Shown piece after piece: positions 1 to 13,008 of a DNA stretch of 64,000 bases (position 1 is its first letter; every line of letters begins with the position of its first letter). Where the stretch lies: the NCBI GenBank assembly GCA_963793625.1, contig CAWCAT010000025.1, positions 75,375 to 139,374 of the forward strand. Direction: 5' to 3'. The position numbers and the translations under genes are program-made. The notes below the pieces were generated by a model. It was not told where the DNA came from. It ran no database searches and worked only from the letters and a program-made list of their open reading frames with translations. Source of the stretch: G963668605 sp963793625 (GTDB lineage: Bacteria > Acidobacteriota > Terriglobia > Bryobacterales > Bryobacteraceae).

Positions 1-504
1 GCGAATGAGCCGAGCAGAAAATACTTGATCGCAGCTTCGTTCGCACGCTTATCATCGCGCAGGTAACCAGCCAGCACGTAGGTCGCGATGGAGGACACTT
101 CCAAACCGATGAAGATCATGATCAGTTCGGTGGCCGTCACCATCACGCATTGCCCGACGATCGAGAACATCACAAGCGCGTAATATTCGCCCGAGTCCGC
201 GCCCTCGCGCTTGAGAAACGAGAACGAGCTGAAGAACGTAAGGATGCCGACCAGGATCACGAGCACGCGGAAAAACGTCGCGTAGCCGTCGATCATCAGC
301 ATGTTCTGAAACGCGGGTCCGGGGTTCGCGAAGGCAACAATGGAAGCCCAGAGCGCAGCGAATAAACCGACGAGTCCGATGATGCCGAGCCGCTGTTTGT
401 TGTCTTTCGAAGTGATCGGCTCCAGCACCATGATGGCCGTGCCCACCACCGTGAGTATTGTTTCGGGCAGGAAGCGGAACAACTCTGCCCCGGTTGGAAC
501 GAAG

Positions 505-515
<11 letters not shown>
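1..515 (-). CDS. nuoN: NADH-quinone oxidoreductase subunit N (partial)
   Basis: N-terminal 171 residues of a membrane subunit of complex I; the rest lies beyond the window edge. NuoN is one of the three antiporter-like subunits thought to carry protons across the inner membrane. Translation from the ATG at 515 gives a hydrophobic chain with several membrane segments, and motifs such as FIGLEVSSIATYVLAGY followed by a lysine-bearing stretch (EAAIKYFLLGSFA), typical of NuoN. The start overlaps the end of nuoM by 11 bases, the usual last step of a nuo operon, and the frame is intact as far as it can be read. Seen: frame and motifs. Inferred: function from family and gene order. Confidence 0.93.
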
Positions 516-2046
<1,531 letters not shown>

Positions 2047-2050
<4 letters not shown>

Positions 2051-3897
2051 CGGACGCCTCCCGCCAGGCCAAGAATGACAATCATGATCAGGGATCCGGC
2101 CAGCACCCATGCCGCGTAACTGCGGATATTCCCGGACTGCAGGCGCCTTAGAACGCCTCCGACTCCACGCGCCAGCGTACCAACGCCATTGACCGAGCCA
2201 TCGATCAAGCCGACGTCCGCACCTTTCCACAAAACCGCGCGCGAACCATCGACGAGCGGGTGCACCACAGTCGCGTCATAGACCTCATCAACAAAATACT
2301 TGTTGTAGAGCAGCTTGTAAGTATTGCGGAACGTACCCGCCAGCGCATCCGCCATTCCGGGCTTCAAGACGTACATTACGAAAGCGAGAGAAATTCCAGC
2401 GACACCGGCGAACACCGAGATGGCGACCAGCGTGGAATCATGCCCGTGCTCGCCCAGCGGAAACATTGGTTCCAGAAAATGAGGAATGTTGATGTAGCCG
2501 CCCGCGAGAGAAAGTACCGCCAAAGCAGCCAGCGGAATCCACATAGAGGCCGGAGATTCGTGCGGATGCGCTTTGCCGCGATATTCGCCGAAGAAGCACA
2601 GGAATAGCGCGCGGAAAACATAGAAGGCTGTCATTCCCGCAGTGATGACACCAACCCAATACATCCAGGGAGCATGGTGATGCGCAGCGAGCAGAATCGC
2701 ATCTTTGCTGTGAAAACCGGAAAATGGGGGCACGCCAGAGATCGCTACTCCCGCGCACATCAACGTCGCGAACGTAATCGGAATCTTCTTACGCAGACCG
2801 CCCATTTCGCTCAGGTTCTGTTCTCCGCTCAACGCGTGGATCACGCTGCCGGCTCCAAGGAACAACAGCGCTTTGAAGAAAGCGTGCGTCATCACGTGGA
2901 AGATACCTGCGGAGAATGCACCGACGCCGAGGCCGAGAAACATGTAGCCAAGCTGTGAAACGGTCGAGTACGCGAAAACTTTTTTGATGTCGTTCTGGAC
3001 CAGGCCGATGGTCGCGGCAAAGACCGCCGTTGCGAGTCCGATGATGGCAACCGTGTCGAGCGCAATGGGCGCTTTCAGAAACAGCGCCGAGGAGCGCGCG
3101 ATCATATAGACGCCGGCGGTCACCATGGTTGCAGCGTGGATTAACGCCGATACCGGAGTGGGACCTTCCATAGCGTCGGGCAGCCAGACATACAGCGGAA
3201 TCTGTGCGGATTTTCCAGCGGCGCCCAACAGCAACAACAGACTGATTGCAGTCATTACGCCCGCGCTGGTCTCGACGGGCCTGGCAGCCGCAGCCGTGAA
3301 AACAGTTTGAAAATCCAGCGAGCCAAAAGTCACAACCGTCAGAAATATCGCGAGCACAAATCCAAAGTCGCCGATTCGGTTAACGATGAACGCCTTATTG
3401 CCTGCGGTCGTTGCACTCTTCTTGCGAAAGTAGAATCCGATTAACAAGTAACTGCACAGGCCGACACCTTCCCACCCGATGAACAACAGCAGAAAATTCG
3501 CCGCCAGCACCAGCGTGAGCATGAAAAACATGAACAGGTTCAGGTACGCGAAGAAGCGGTGGTAACCACCCTCATGCGACATGTAACCGGTGGCATAGAC
3601 GTGGATGAGAAAGCCGATTCCGGTAACGATGAGCAGCATGACCGCGGTCAGGCGGTCGACTGCGAAATCAAACCCTATGTTGATAGCGCCGCTTTGAATC
3701 CAGGTATAGTAGTGCTCCACATGGGCGCTCTCCATGGGACCGAGCGCGAGCAGGGTCTTCACCACCCACAAAAAGGAGAGCAGCATGGAACCGCATGCCA
3801 CCAGATTGATGACGGACTTGGGGAACCGGCGGCCTAGCAGGCCGTTGATTAAAAACCCGGCGAACGGAAGTATCGGAATGAGCCAGAGTTGGAGCAT
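2047..3897 (-). CDS. nuoL: NADH-quinone oxidoreductase subunit L
   Basis: Largest antiporter-like membrane subunit of complex I, intact at 616 residues, the usual size. Motifs include FIGWEGVGLCSYLLIGFYF, the conserved PLYVWLPDAMEGPTPVSAL, a DIKKVFAYSTVSQLGYM segment, and a C-terminal extension matching the lateral amphipathic helix region plus a last membrane helix. It lies between nuoK and nuoM, six bases after nuoK. The chain is continuous from the ATG at 3897, in contrast with several neighbours. Function follows from the family: proton translocation coupled to quinone reduction. Confidence 0.96.
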
Positions 3898-3902
3898 TGC
3901 TA

Positions 3903-4214
3903 TTAGTGCTTCAGCGAATCCACATCATCGATTTGCAGCGTGTTTCTGTTTTTGAATACGGTCAGGATAATTGCCAACCCGACGGCTGCTTCCGCTGCCG
4001 CCACCACCATCACAAAGAACGTGAAGATGTGTCCATCGACCTGTTTCCACTTGTACGCGAAAGCGACAAAGCTCAGGTTGACGGCGTTCAGCATCAGCTC
4101 TATAGACATGAACACAGTGATGATGTTCTTGCGGAACAGAAAGCCCGCAATGCCCAAGCCGAACAGCACGGAGCTGAGCACCAGGTACCAGGAAATCGGG
4201 ACGCTACTAGTCAT
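3903..4214 (-). CDS. nuoK: NADH-quinone oxidoreductase subunit K
   Basis: Small membrane subunit of complex I, 103 residues with three predicted helices. The conserved glutamate-bearing segment FMSIELMLNAVNLSFVAF and the second glutamate region VMVVAAAEAAVGLAIIL are both present; these buried glutamates form part of the proton path in this family. The stop of nuoJ at 4215 directly abuts this start, suggesting coupled translation. The frame is intact. Confidence 0.95.
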   Translation of the reverse strand: MTSSVPISWYLVLSSVLFGLGIAGFLFRKNIITVFMSIELMLNAVNLSFVAFAYKWKQVDGHIFTFFVMVVAAAEAAVGLAIILTVFKNRNTLQIDDVDSLKH

Positions 4215-4715
4215 TTAGTCAATTTCTTTTCTCGCGAGGACGATCGCGCCGAGTATGGCGACCAGGATCAAAACCGAGGTAACCTCAAACGGCAACAGGT
4301 AATCCGTAAAGAGCTTGCGACCGACATCTCTCGCTGTGCCGCCGGTGAAACCGCCGAAGTAGACCGATTCGGTTTCCGGGAAAATCTTGCGTACGACGAA
4401 GCTGACAATGCCAATAAACAGGACCAGCAGCGGAATACCGAGCCAGCGTGCAATGAACGACTTATCTGTTCGCCTTTCAGCGCCCGCGTTCAAGAGCATG
4501 ATGACGAACAGAAACAGCACCATGATCGCGCCGGCATAGACCAGCAGTTGCACGGCTGCAATGAATTCCGCCCCAAGCAGCAGATACAAAACCGCGAGTG
4601 AGCCCATCACGCCGACCAGCGACAGCGCGCTCGAGATCGGGTGTCGCTGCACCACGAGATTGATCCCGCATGCCACAGCGATGACTGCGAAGATACCGAA
4701 CAGAATCAGGTCCAT
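4215..4715 (-). CDS. nuoJ: NADH-quinone oxidoreductase subunit J
   Basis: Membrane subunit of complex I, 166 residues, five hydrophobic segments. It shows the early HPISSALSLVGVMGSLAVLYLL-type region and the conserved VQLLVYAGAIMVLFLFVIML helix, which contains the pi-bulge helix of this subunit. It starts one base after the end of nuoH. In the common nuo order nuoI would sit between nuoH and nuoJ, but here there is no room for it. The frame is intact. Confidence 0.94.
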   Translation of the reverse strand: MDLILFGIFAVIAVACGINLVVQRHPISSALSLVGVMGSLAVLYLLLGAEFIAAVQLLVYAGAIMVLFLFVIMLLNAGAERRTDKSFIARWLGIPLLVLFIGIVSFVVRKIFPETESVYFGGFTGGTARDVGRKLFTDYLLPFEVTSVLILVAILGAIVLARKEID

Positions 4716-4716
4716 T

Positions 4717-5914
4717 TTAATTGGAGAACAACGCCACCATCAGGGCGGTGACAAGCAAATTCACTACAGCAACAGGAAACAGAAAGCCCCACGCAAATTT
4801 CATGAGCTGGTCATAGCGAAAGCGGGGCAGCGTCCCGCGAATCCAGATAAACAGGAACAGCAGAATGCCCACTTTGGCCGCGAACCAGAACAGCGGAATG
4901 AGGATCGGCTGCAAAATCGGGATCAGGAAAATACCGGCGATGCCCAGGAAGATCACGCCGAATACCGGGAATGTGAAGCGGTCCCAGCGGCGGTACGAAG
5001 GATGCAATCCGTGATAGAACAGTACGGCCGCGGCGCCCAGAAACAGTAGCGCCGGGATGAACGACGAACCAAAGGCAGCCGGGAACGGAGCGTGCCAACC
5101 GCCAAGAAACACGAGCGCCCCGACACAGCAGACCGTAATCATATTGGCGTATTCCGCCATAAAGAACGATGCGAACTTCATGCTGCTGTATTCAGTGTGG
5201 AATCCGGCAACGAGTTCATTTTCGGCTTCAGGCAGATCGAACGGGACGCGGTTGCACTCGGCAAATCCGGCGATGACGAAAATAATGAAACTGACGATCT
5301 GCGGGAACGGAGCCTGAAAGACAGCCCATTGGGGAAGTACGCCGAATGAGTAACCAGCCTGCGAATTCACTATCTCGCGAAAACTCAGCGAATTAGCCAG
5401 CAGCAGCGGAGAGGCCAGCGCGAGCCCCATCGGCAATTCATAACTGACCATCTGTGCCGCAACTGCGCAAACTGCCGATCAGTGCGTATTTATTATTCGA
5501 CGACCAACCGGCCAGCGCGATGCCATAGACGCCCAGCGACGAAACGGCGAGCACGAGCAGCAGCGAAATATTCAGATCCGTGAGCTGCATGTAGGTCGTG
5601 ATGCCGAAGACCTCGATCTTCGGGCCGAACGGAATCACGCAGATCGCAAACAGCGCAGTGGATACCGCCAAAAACGGCGCGAGCACATAAAAGACTTTGT
5701 TGACGTGCGAGGGGATGACGCCCTCTTTGGTGAACAACTTGATCACGTCGGCAAGCGGCTGCAACAAACCGTGCGGACCCACGCGGTATGGACCCGGCCG
5801 CAGTTGAATGTGCGCCAAAACCTTGCGCTCCACCCACTGCAGATAGGCGAGGGTCGTCATGAACACCGCCATCACTACGCCGAGTTTTATCAGGCTGAGG
5901 ATATAAAAGTTCAT
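4717..5914 (-). CDS. nuoH: NADH-quinone oxidoreductase subunit H (one frameshift)
   Basis: Membrane subunit that forms much of the quinone-binding cavity of complex I. The N-terminal part (from ATG 5914) contains QWVERKVLAHIQLRPGP-YRVGPHGLLQPLAD and KLFTKEGVIP. The C-terminal part contains FAECNRVPFDLPEAENEL-VAGFHTEYSS, both strongly conserved. The two are in different frames and meet near 5458, where an extra base in the GLRS-AQMVSYELP region would explain the shift. Combined length is near 400 residues, normal to slightly long for NuoH. It follows nuoG by six bases. Confidence 0.94.
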
Positions 5915-5920
5915 GCCGCC

Positions 5921-8005
5921 TTAACCCTTGAACAGCTGTCCGGGACGTTCCATCACGGAATTAAGCATTTTCGAATAGCGTCCCAGCGAACCAGAAGTGA
6001 AGAGTGTGTCGTGAGCCGACTCGATCAGTTCCGGCCTCGAATCCAGCGAGACCCGGCCGTTAACGGGGCTGGTCTGTGCCGCACCACCCGTCGCGATCAC
6101 AGGCAAAGGAACATTATAACCGCGCACTGCCTTGCGGATATCTTCCAGCAGATGCTCCGGCTTGTAAGAGCCGAGGTCGAGCTTCATTTCCTTCGCGATC
6201 AGGCCCATGATTTCGAGATCCGGCTTGGCGCCCATGCACTTCGCCGCAGCCATCAGGCGCTGCACCTCTCCGGTCACGTTGGTCACGGTGCCGGACTTCT
6301 CATACGCCGACGCCGCCGGCAGCACAACGTCCGCACGCTGCGCCGTTTCCGTCAGGAACATATCCTGCACGACAACGAAAGCATTCTTGCGAAGCGAGCT
6401 GCGCGTTTTCAAGCGGATTCGCGCCGACCACCCAGAGTACATCCAGATCTTCCGACGCCAGAATCTCCGGCAGCGCGAAGCCCCGGATTCTCAACCGCTG
6501 CGTAGCCCGGACCCAGGTGCGGAAGCAGGCCCATGTCGGACGCGCCGCGCGAGTTCGAGTAATCCAGCAGGCAGATGTACTTCACCGGGATTCCGAGCGA
6601 ATCGCCGAACGCCACCAACTCGCGCACCTTGTCGCCTTTGATCGCGTCGCCGAACAGGATAACGAGTTCAGGCTCCGCCTTGAGCTGTTCGCGCAATTCT
6701 TCGAGCGCCTGCAATTCAGCGCCGGCCGCCGGATGCAAACTGCGCACCGCATATTTCTCTTCGCGCACCGGACCCGGGGTCACCGTGTAAGTATGCGCAG
6801 CGTGATGACGATAATTTGCGCGAAGCTGAAATGCCAGCAGCGGATGCTGTTGCGCAAGATCCGCCGCGATCACCAGGCTGGCCTTCGTCGTGTACAGATC
6901 GCCGACTGTCGCCAGCGCATTCGTCTTGCCGCTGAGCGCGTCGAGCAATCCGGCCACGTCGCCGCTGCGGTGATGATCGATATTGTTCGTGCCCAGGCCC
7001 TGTCGCGCAAACTTCTGCAGGAAGAAATTCTCTTCGTTGCTGGTGTGGTTGGAACCGATGATGCCGAACTTGCCGCCGCGCTCTTTAACTTCCTTGAACT
7101 TCCCGGCGACAGCGTACAGCGCCTTCGCCCAGGAGATTTCTTCGAGCTTGCCATTCACGCGCATCAGCGGCGACTGCAGCCGCTCGGCATGCTTCTGGAA
7201 GTCGAAGCCGTAGCGACCCTTGATGCACAGGAACTCGCCGTTGATGCCGGAACTGTCGCGATTGTTGCCGCGCATAATCTCGCCGTTGCGCACGCCCAGA
7301 GTAGTCTTGCAGCCATTCGAGCAATGCGTGCAGATGGTGCCGACATGCTCCATTTCCCAGGGACGCGTTTGATAGCGATACGTGCCACTGGTCAGCGCGC
7401 CGACCGGACAGATATCGATGCACGCGCCGCACTCGTCGCATTCCAGGTGATCGCCGCCATTCGGCGCAATTTCCGATAACGACGCCGCGATTGATAACGC
7501 CCAGCGCGCCGACACCCAGGCCTTCATCGCAGATGCGCACGCAGCGGTAGCACAGGATGCAGCGCGGTCCGTCGTAGAACACCACTGGCGACCACTGCTT
7601 CTCATCCACGTGATGCTTGACTTCCGTGAAGCGGCTTTCGCCGGCGCCATAGCGGAACACCATGTCCTGCAGTTCGCACTCGCCGCCCTTGTCGCAAACC
7701 GGACAATCCAGCGGATGGTTGGTCAGCAGGAATTCCAGCATGGTCTTGCGAGCCTTGCGCAACCTGCTCGGTATCCGTGCGAACCACCATGCCTTCGCCG
7801 ACCGGCAGCGTACATGCCGTGACCAGCTTCGGCATCTTTTCTACTTCCACCAGGCACATGCGGCAGGCGGCCTGCAGGGACAAACCCTCGTAGTAGCAGA
7901 ACGCCGGAATCTCAATGCCGACCGTTTTGGCGGCATCGATCACCAGCGTTCCCGGCGCTGCCTGCACGGCCTTGCCGTCGATCGTAAGATTGACCAAATC
8001 TGCCA

Positions 8006-8006
<1 letters not shown>
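5921..8006 (-). CDS. nuoG: NADH-quinone oxidoreductase subunit G (several frameshifts)
   Basis: Iron-sulfur subunit of the NADH-oxidising arm. Reading across about four frame breaks gives an N-terminal [2Fe-2S] ferredoxin domain (AFCYYEG, ACRMCLVEV), the H/C-ligated segment (LDCPVCDKGGECELQD), two [4Fe-4S] motifs (CILCYRCVRIC and CDECGACIDICP) and a molybdopterin-oxidoreductase-like C-terminal domain. At the start of that domain, CTHCSNGC is followed exactly 27 residues later by another Cys, which fits the ligands of the extra N7 cluster known in some bacteria. Breaks lie near 7750, 7630, 6480 and 6430. The ATG at 8006 overlaps the inferred stop of nuoF. The pieces sum to one normal-length gene, so errors rather than decay are likely. 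Confidence 0.92.
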
Positions 8007-9320
<1,314 letters not shown>

Positions 9321-9326
9321 TGGCCC

Positions 9327-9818
9327 CTATTGAACTCTCTGTTTCCGCAGCGTTTCCAGCAGCTGATCGAGCTTCTCCGGCGTGACGTTGTGGTGAAAAT
9401 CGTAGTTCACCTGGATCGCCGGAGCCCAGGAGCAGGCGCCCATGCACTCGACTTCTTCGAGCGAAAACTGCCCGTCCTCGGTCGTTTCCTTGTTTGCAAT
9501 GCCCAGCTTCTTGCAGGCGTGTTCGAACAGTTCGGCGCCGCCCACCAGCATGCAACTGACGTTGGTGCAGACCTGAACGTGATATTTGCCGAGCGGCTTG
9601 CGCTGCAGCATCGAGTAGTAACAGATCACCTCGTCCACCTGCAAGCGGCGTTACCTTGCAGCGCTGGGCGACTTCTTGCACCAACTCCGGCGTGACCGAT
9701 GCCCAGTTCATCCTGCGCGTACAGCAGCATCGGGATCACCGCCGACCTGCTGCCTGCCCGGCGGATAGCTGTTCAGCAGTTTTTCGAACCTGGCTTCCAG
9801 TTCCGGAGAGAAAGTCAT
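9327..9818 (-). CDS. nuoE: NADH-quinone oxidoreductase subunit E (frameshifts)
   Basis: The 24-kDa [2Fe-2S] subunit of complex I (cluster N1a). The start at ATG 9818 reads MTFSPELEARFEKLLNSYP; a middle piece reads MNWASVTPELVQEVAQRC, and the C-terminal piece carries the cluster ligands CTNVSC and CMGACSWAP. The spacings C-x4-C and C-x3-C match the family. Two frame breaks lie near 9735 and 9645. The start overlaps the stop of nuoD by one base. Total length of about 163 residues is normal. Confidence 0.91.
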
Positions 9819-11044
9819 TATCGGTCCGTATCCCCCAGCACAAAGTCCAGACTGCCCATGGACGCGATGGAGTCGGCGATCAGGTTGCCTTCCAGCATAG
9901 GCAGGCAGCGCCTGCAGATTGCCGAAGCTCGGCGTGCGCATGAAAACGCGATACGGCTTCGCCGTGCCGTCGCTGACCACGTAGTAGCCCAGTTCGCCGC
10001 GCGGGCGATTCGATCACCTGGTAAGCTTCGCCCTCGGGAACGCGGAAGCCCTCGGTCACGATCTTGAAGTGGTAGATCAGCGCTTCCATCTGGGTCTTCA
10101 TCTTTTCGCGGTCGGGCAGCACCACGTGCGGCGCGTCGGCCTGCCACGCACCACCCGGCATGCCTTCCAGCGCCTGCACAACGATTCGCGCGCTCTGCCG
10201 CATCTCTTCGATGCGCACCTGGTACCGCGCGTACACATCGTTTTCGGTACGCACCGGCACTTCGAAATCGAACTTTTCGTAGCTCGAGTACGGCTCGCTC
10301 TTGCGGATATCCCAGGGCAGTCCCGCGGCCGCGAATCAGCGGGCCGGTCACGCCGCAGATCGAGCAGATCGTCCAGCGGAACAGTGCCCACGCCCTTGGT
10401 GCGGTTGCAGCCAGATCGGATTGTTCGTGAGCAGGTCTTCGTACTCGTCGACCTTGGCCGGGAAATTCGCCGGATGAATGTGCCGACAGCCTGCTGCCAA
10501 CCGCGCGGCGGCTCCAGCGCCAGGCCGCCGATGCGGATGTAGCTGGTCATCATGCGCTGTCCGGAGAACATCTCGAAGATGCGCAGGATGTCTTCGCGCT
10601 CGCGGAAGCAGTAAGAAACACGGTCATCGCGCCGATGTCCATGGCGTGCGTGCCCAGCCAGACCAGGTGGCTGTTGATGCGGGTCAACTCGGCCAGCATC
10701 ACGCGCATCCACTGCGCCTGCGGCGGGAATTTCGAGCTGCAGCAGCTTCTCGACCGCCAGCGCGTAGCAGAGGTTGTTCGAGAGGTTGGCCAGGTAATCG
10801 ACGCGGTCGGTCAGCGTGACCACCTGCTGATAGGTCTTCGCCTCGCACTCTTTTTCGATGCCGGTGTGCAGGTAGCCGATATCCGGGGTAGCTTTCGTGA
10901 TCGTTTCGCCGTCCAGCTCGATCACCACGCGCAGCACGCCGTGCGTGGACGGGTGCTGCGGCCCCATGTTGAGGGTCATGCGGCGAGTGCCGGGCTTTTC
11001 CGCGCTTCACCCAAGGTTTCGATTGGATTCTCAGAATCGCTCAT
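9818..11044 (-). CDS. nuoD: NADH-quinone oxidoreductase subunit D (several frameshifts)
   Basis: The 49-kDa subunit of complex I, which with NuoB normally forms the quinone site. Clear motifs are MGPQHPSTHGVLR near the N-terminus, PDIGYLHTGIEKECE, TLTDRVDYLANL and, at the C-terminus, LIADSIASMGSLDFVLGDTDR. The gene is broken by several shifts (near 11000, 10740, 10610, 10490, 10320, 10010 and 9900), the densest run in the operon. The ATG at 11044 is chosen because MSDSENPIETLGE precedes the conserved core by a typical distance. The stop at 9818 overlaps the start of nuoE. Its usual partner NuoB is not encoded here. Confidence 0.9.
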
Positions 11045-11055
11045 CAGAAGCCTTT

Positions 11056-11547
11056 CTACTCGTCCTGGTAGCTGTACTTGTGGCCATGCACTGGATAATC
11101 CTTGCGCAGCGGATGCCCTTCCCAGTCGTCCGGCATCATGATGCGGCGCAGGTCAGGATGATTTCGGAACGCGACGCCGAACAGATCGAAGACTTCACGC
11201 TCGTACCAGTTGGCGGCGCGCCAGACACTCGTCGACCGATTCGATTTCGTGCCGCGTTCGCCGCACGCCGGCATTTCAGGCGAAGCCGCTCGATTGCGAG
11301 GCATCGAGTGCAGCAGATAGACAACTTCGAAGCGCGGCTCGGCCGGGATACCAGTCCACCGCGGTGACCCCGCTCAGGCGGTTAAATTCCTGCTCGTCAC
11401 GTCAGAAGCGGCAGACCTCGACGATCTTTCGGCCGGAGCGATGTAGAGCGTCAACTCGCCAGCGCAAGCTTGCCGCCTGTGATCGCAGCGGGATCCTTCG
11501 CTTCCAGCGCCGCAGCAGCTGGGATCTCGTTCAATGTCAGGCAGCAT
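11056..11547 (-). CDS. nuoC: NADH-quinone oxidoreductase subunit C (frameshifts)
   Basis: The 30-kDa subunit of the peripheral arm of complex I. The C-terminal signature WYEREVFDLFGVAFRNHPDL-RRIM followed by DWEGHPLRKDYPV is intact. The N-terminal part from ATG 11547 (MLPDIERDP) is spread over other frames (LTLYIAPAER, then FEVVYLLHS), with breaks near 11505, 11430 and 11330. It directly follows nuoA with an inferred overlap of about 11 bases. That leaves no place for nuoB, which usually sits between nuoA and nuoC. NuoC is a separate gene, not fused to NuoD. Confidence 0.9.
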
Positions 11548-11957
11548 GGATTTCTTCCGTGGGCTTCTCGGAGCGGATGCCGGCTCCGCCGCCCAGTCCA
11601 GCGCGCCCTTCTTCCAGATGTAGAAAAACCCGGCCAGGATCAAAACGACGAAGATCAACATTTCGACAAAGGCGAAACAGCCTTCAGTTCGCGGTAAACG
11701 ACCACCCACGGATACAGGAAAATGGCCTCGATATCGAACAGGATGAAGAGCATCGCCACCAGGTAGAACTTCACGCTGAAGCGCTCCCGGGCGTTGCCGG
11801 TCGGCACGATGCCGCATTCGTACGGCATGTCCTTGACGCGGTTCTTAACCCTGTTGCCCAGCAGGTACGAGCCGCCGACCAGAGCCGCCGCCACGGCCAT
11901 GGCGACGCACGCCTGAACCAGAACAGGGAAATAGACTTCCGTGTAGCTAGTTGGCAT
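11537..11957 (-). CDS. nuoA: NADH-quinone oxidoreductase subunit A (frameshifts)
   Basis: First gene of the complex I operon; a small three-helix membrane subunit. From ATG 11957 (MPTSYTEVYFPVLVQ) it shows the conserved MPYECGIVPTG loop, RFSVKFYLVAMLFILFDIE and LYPWVVVYRELK. A frame change near 11690 leads into the last helix (MLIFVVLILAGFFYIWKKGAL). The end is uncertain: one frame runs on into the NuoC ATG, while the neighbouring frame gives a TGA at 11537-11539, which I take as the real stop after one more indel. The region upstream (11958-12047) is shared with the divergent thiS gene. Confidence 0.9.
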
Positions 11958-11993
11958 GAAATTCAGATTAAATGAAAGCACCCTCTTTTTGAC

Positions 11994-11999
11994 TATAAT
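11994..11999 (+). promoter_or_regulatory. Candidate -10 box for thiS
   Basis: A perfect TATAAT at 11994-11999 lies 48 bases upstream of the thiS ATG on the same strand. No convincing -35 element is visible at the matching distance. The leader between this box and the ATG is far too short for a TPP riboswitch. Confidence 0.4.
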
Positions 12000-12047
12000 G
12001 ACCGTGGGAACAGGGTGTCAAACTGATGACTTCCCGGCGCTCACCTA

Positions 12048-12248
12048 TGGAAATCGTCGTAAATGGCGACACCGCAAACGTGCCGGAAGGTTGACGCTGG
12101 CCGGATTGCTCGAATTCTGGGGCTTGATCCGTCCCGCGTGTAGCGGTCGAATTGGACCGCGAAATCGTCGAAAGCGCCGAACTGGCCGCAGACCGTACTG
12201 CAACCGGACGCCAAGGTTGAGATCGTCATGTTCGTGGGCGGCGGATAA
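12048..12248 (+). CDS. thiS: Sulfur carrier protein ThiS (frameshifts)
   Basis: Small ubiquitin-fold sulfur carrier used to build the thiazole ring of thiamine; it is thiocarboxylated at its C-terminal glycine. From ATG 12048 (MEIVVNGDTANVPEG) the protein can be followed through about three frame changes: LTLAGLLEF, then RVAVELDREIV, then APNWPQTVLQPDAKVEIV and the diagnostic C-terminus MFVGGG followed by TAA at 12246. About 66 residues in total, normal for ThiS. No thiG, thiF or thiE lies downstream, so it stands apart from the usual thiazole operon. It is divergent from nuoA. Confidence 0.82.
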
Positions 12249-12326
12249 AGTTCTACCACGGGAAGACGATGATTTATTTGGGACTTAGACGTGCGCCGGT
12301 CGCGAGTTTGCCGAAAATAACTGGTA

Positions 12327-12354
12327 TTGACAGCCCCCGCCAGTCCAGTACAAT
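12327..12354 (+). promoter_or_regulatory. Candidate sigma-70-type promoter before the MerR-like gene
   Basis: TTGACA at 12327-12332 and TACAAT at 12349-12354, separated by 16 bases, lie 39 bases before the regulator's ATG. The boxes match the housekeeping consensus in six and five positions. The spacing is not the stretched 19-20 bases of classical MerR-activated promoters. Confidence 0.5.
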
Positions 12355-12393
12355 CCTGAGAGGCGGTTATTTCGCAAACGGAAGCGGTGTCCC

Positions 12394-12804
12394 ATGTTCA
12401 AAACAAAAAAGACTCGTCCTGAAGCCTCTCCTGCCGACAGCCCTTATTCTCGAGCAGCGACGTTTCCCGGATCTCAGGCGTCAGCCTGCGCCAGTTGCAG
12501 TGGTGGGACGAGCGGAAAGTGGTCTCCCCGCGCCACGAAGGTCACAAGCGGGTTTACGGCCGGAAGAGGTGGTCGAGATCACGGTGATCGCCGAACTGCG
12601 CCGAAAGGGCTTCTCGCTGCAGAAGATCCGCCGCGTGCTGCGCTTCCTGCAACGCGAAATGGGCCGGCGCCTGAGCGACGTGCTGGCACCGAGTCCGAAC
12701 TCCACCTGGTGACCGACGGCAAGACGATCTACCTGGAAGACAGCCACGAGCGCATCATCGACATCCTCAAGAACGCGAAACAGCCGATGTTCCTGGTTGC
12801 GTGA
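12394..12804 (+). CDS. MerR-family transcriptional regulator (frameshifts)
   Basis: Likely DNA-binding regulator. Reading across frames gives SGVSLRQLQWWDERKVVSP, the first part of a MerR winged helix, then PEEVVEITVIAELRRKGFSLQ and KIRRVLRFLQREMGR, matching the second helical pair, and a C-terminal LVTDGKTIYLEDSHERI-IDILKNAKQP segment. Shifts lie near 12470, 12560 and 12690. There is no cysteine cluster that would suggest metal sensing. The ligand and targets are unknown. It has its own candidate promoter and precedes an S41 protease gene by about 200 bases, a gap with no gene that I can see. Confidence 0.75.
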   Translation: MFKTKKTRPEASPADSPYSRAATFPGSQASACASCSGGTSGKWSPRATKVTSGFTAGRGGRDHGDRRTAPKGLLAAEDPPRAALPATRNGPAPERRAGTESELHLVTDGKTIYLEDSHERIIDILKNAKQPMFLVA

Positions 12805-13008
12805 GCGACCAGGTGCGCCGGCTAACGGCGATGCCGCCGAAGAAGCCGGTGCGACGCGAAACCGACGCGGGCTGCCGGCCGGCGCGCGCGGTCTGAGCCG
12901 CGCGGCTACAGCCTCTGTAGAGCGTAAGTCTCGCTTCGGCAACTCGCCAACTGGGCGGTATCACCTGATGAGTCAGATGCGTTATACTGGCAGGCTGCGG
13001 AGGTTTCA

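Noticed and set aside
11374..11817. An apparent in-frame NuoA-NuoC fusion
   Set aside because: A neighbouring frame gives a natural NuoA end (TEEIHAA and TGA) overlapping the NuoC start; the region is rich in indels.
12000..12047. A TPP riboswitch in front of thiS
   Set aside because: The leader after the -10 box is under 50 bases and lacks the conserved TPP aptamer segments.
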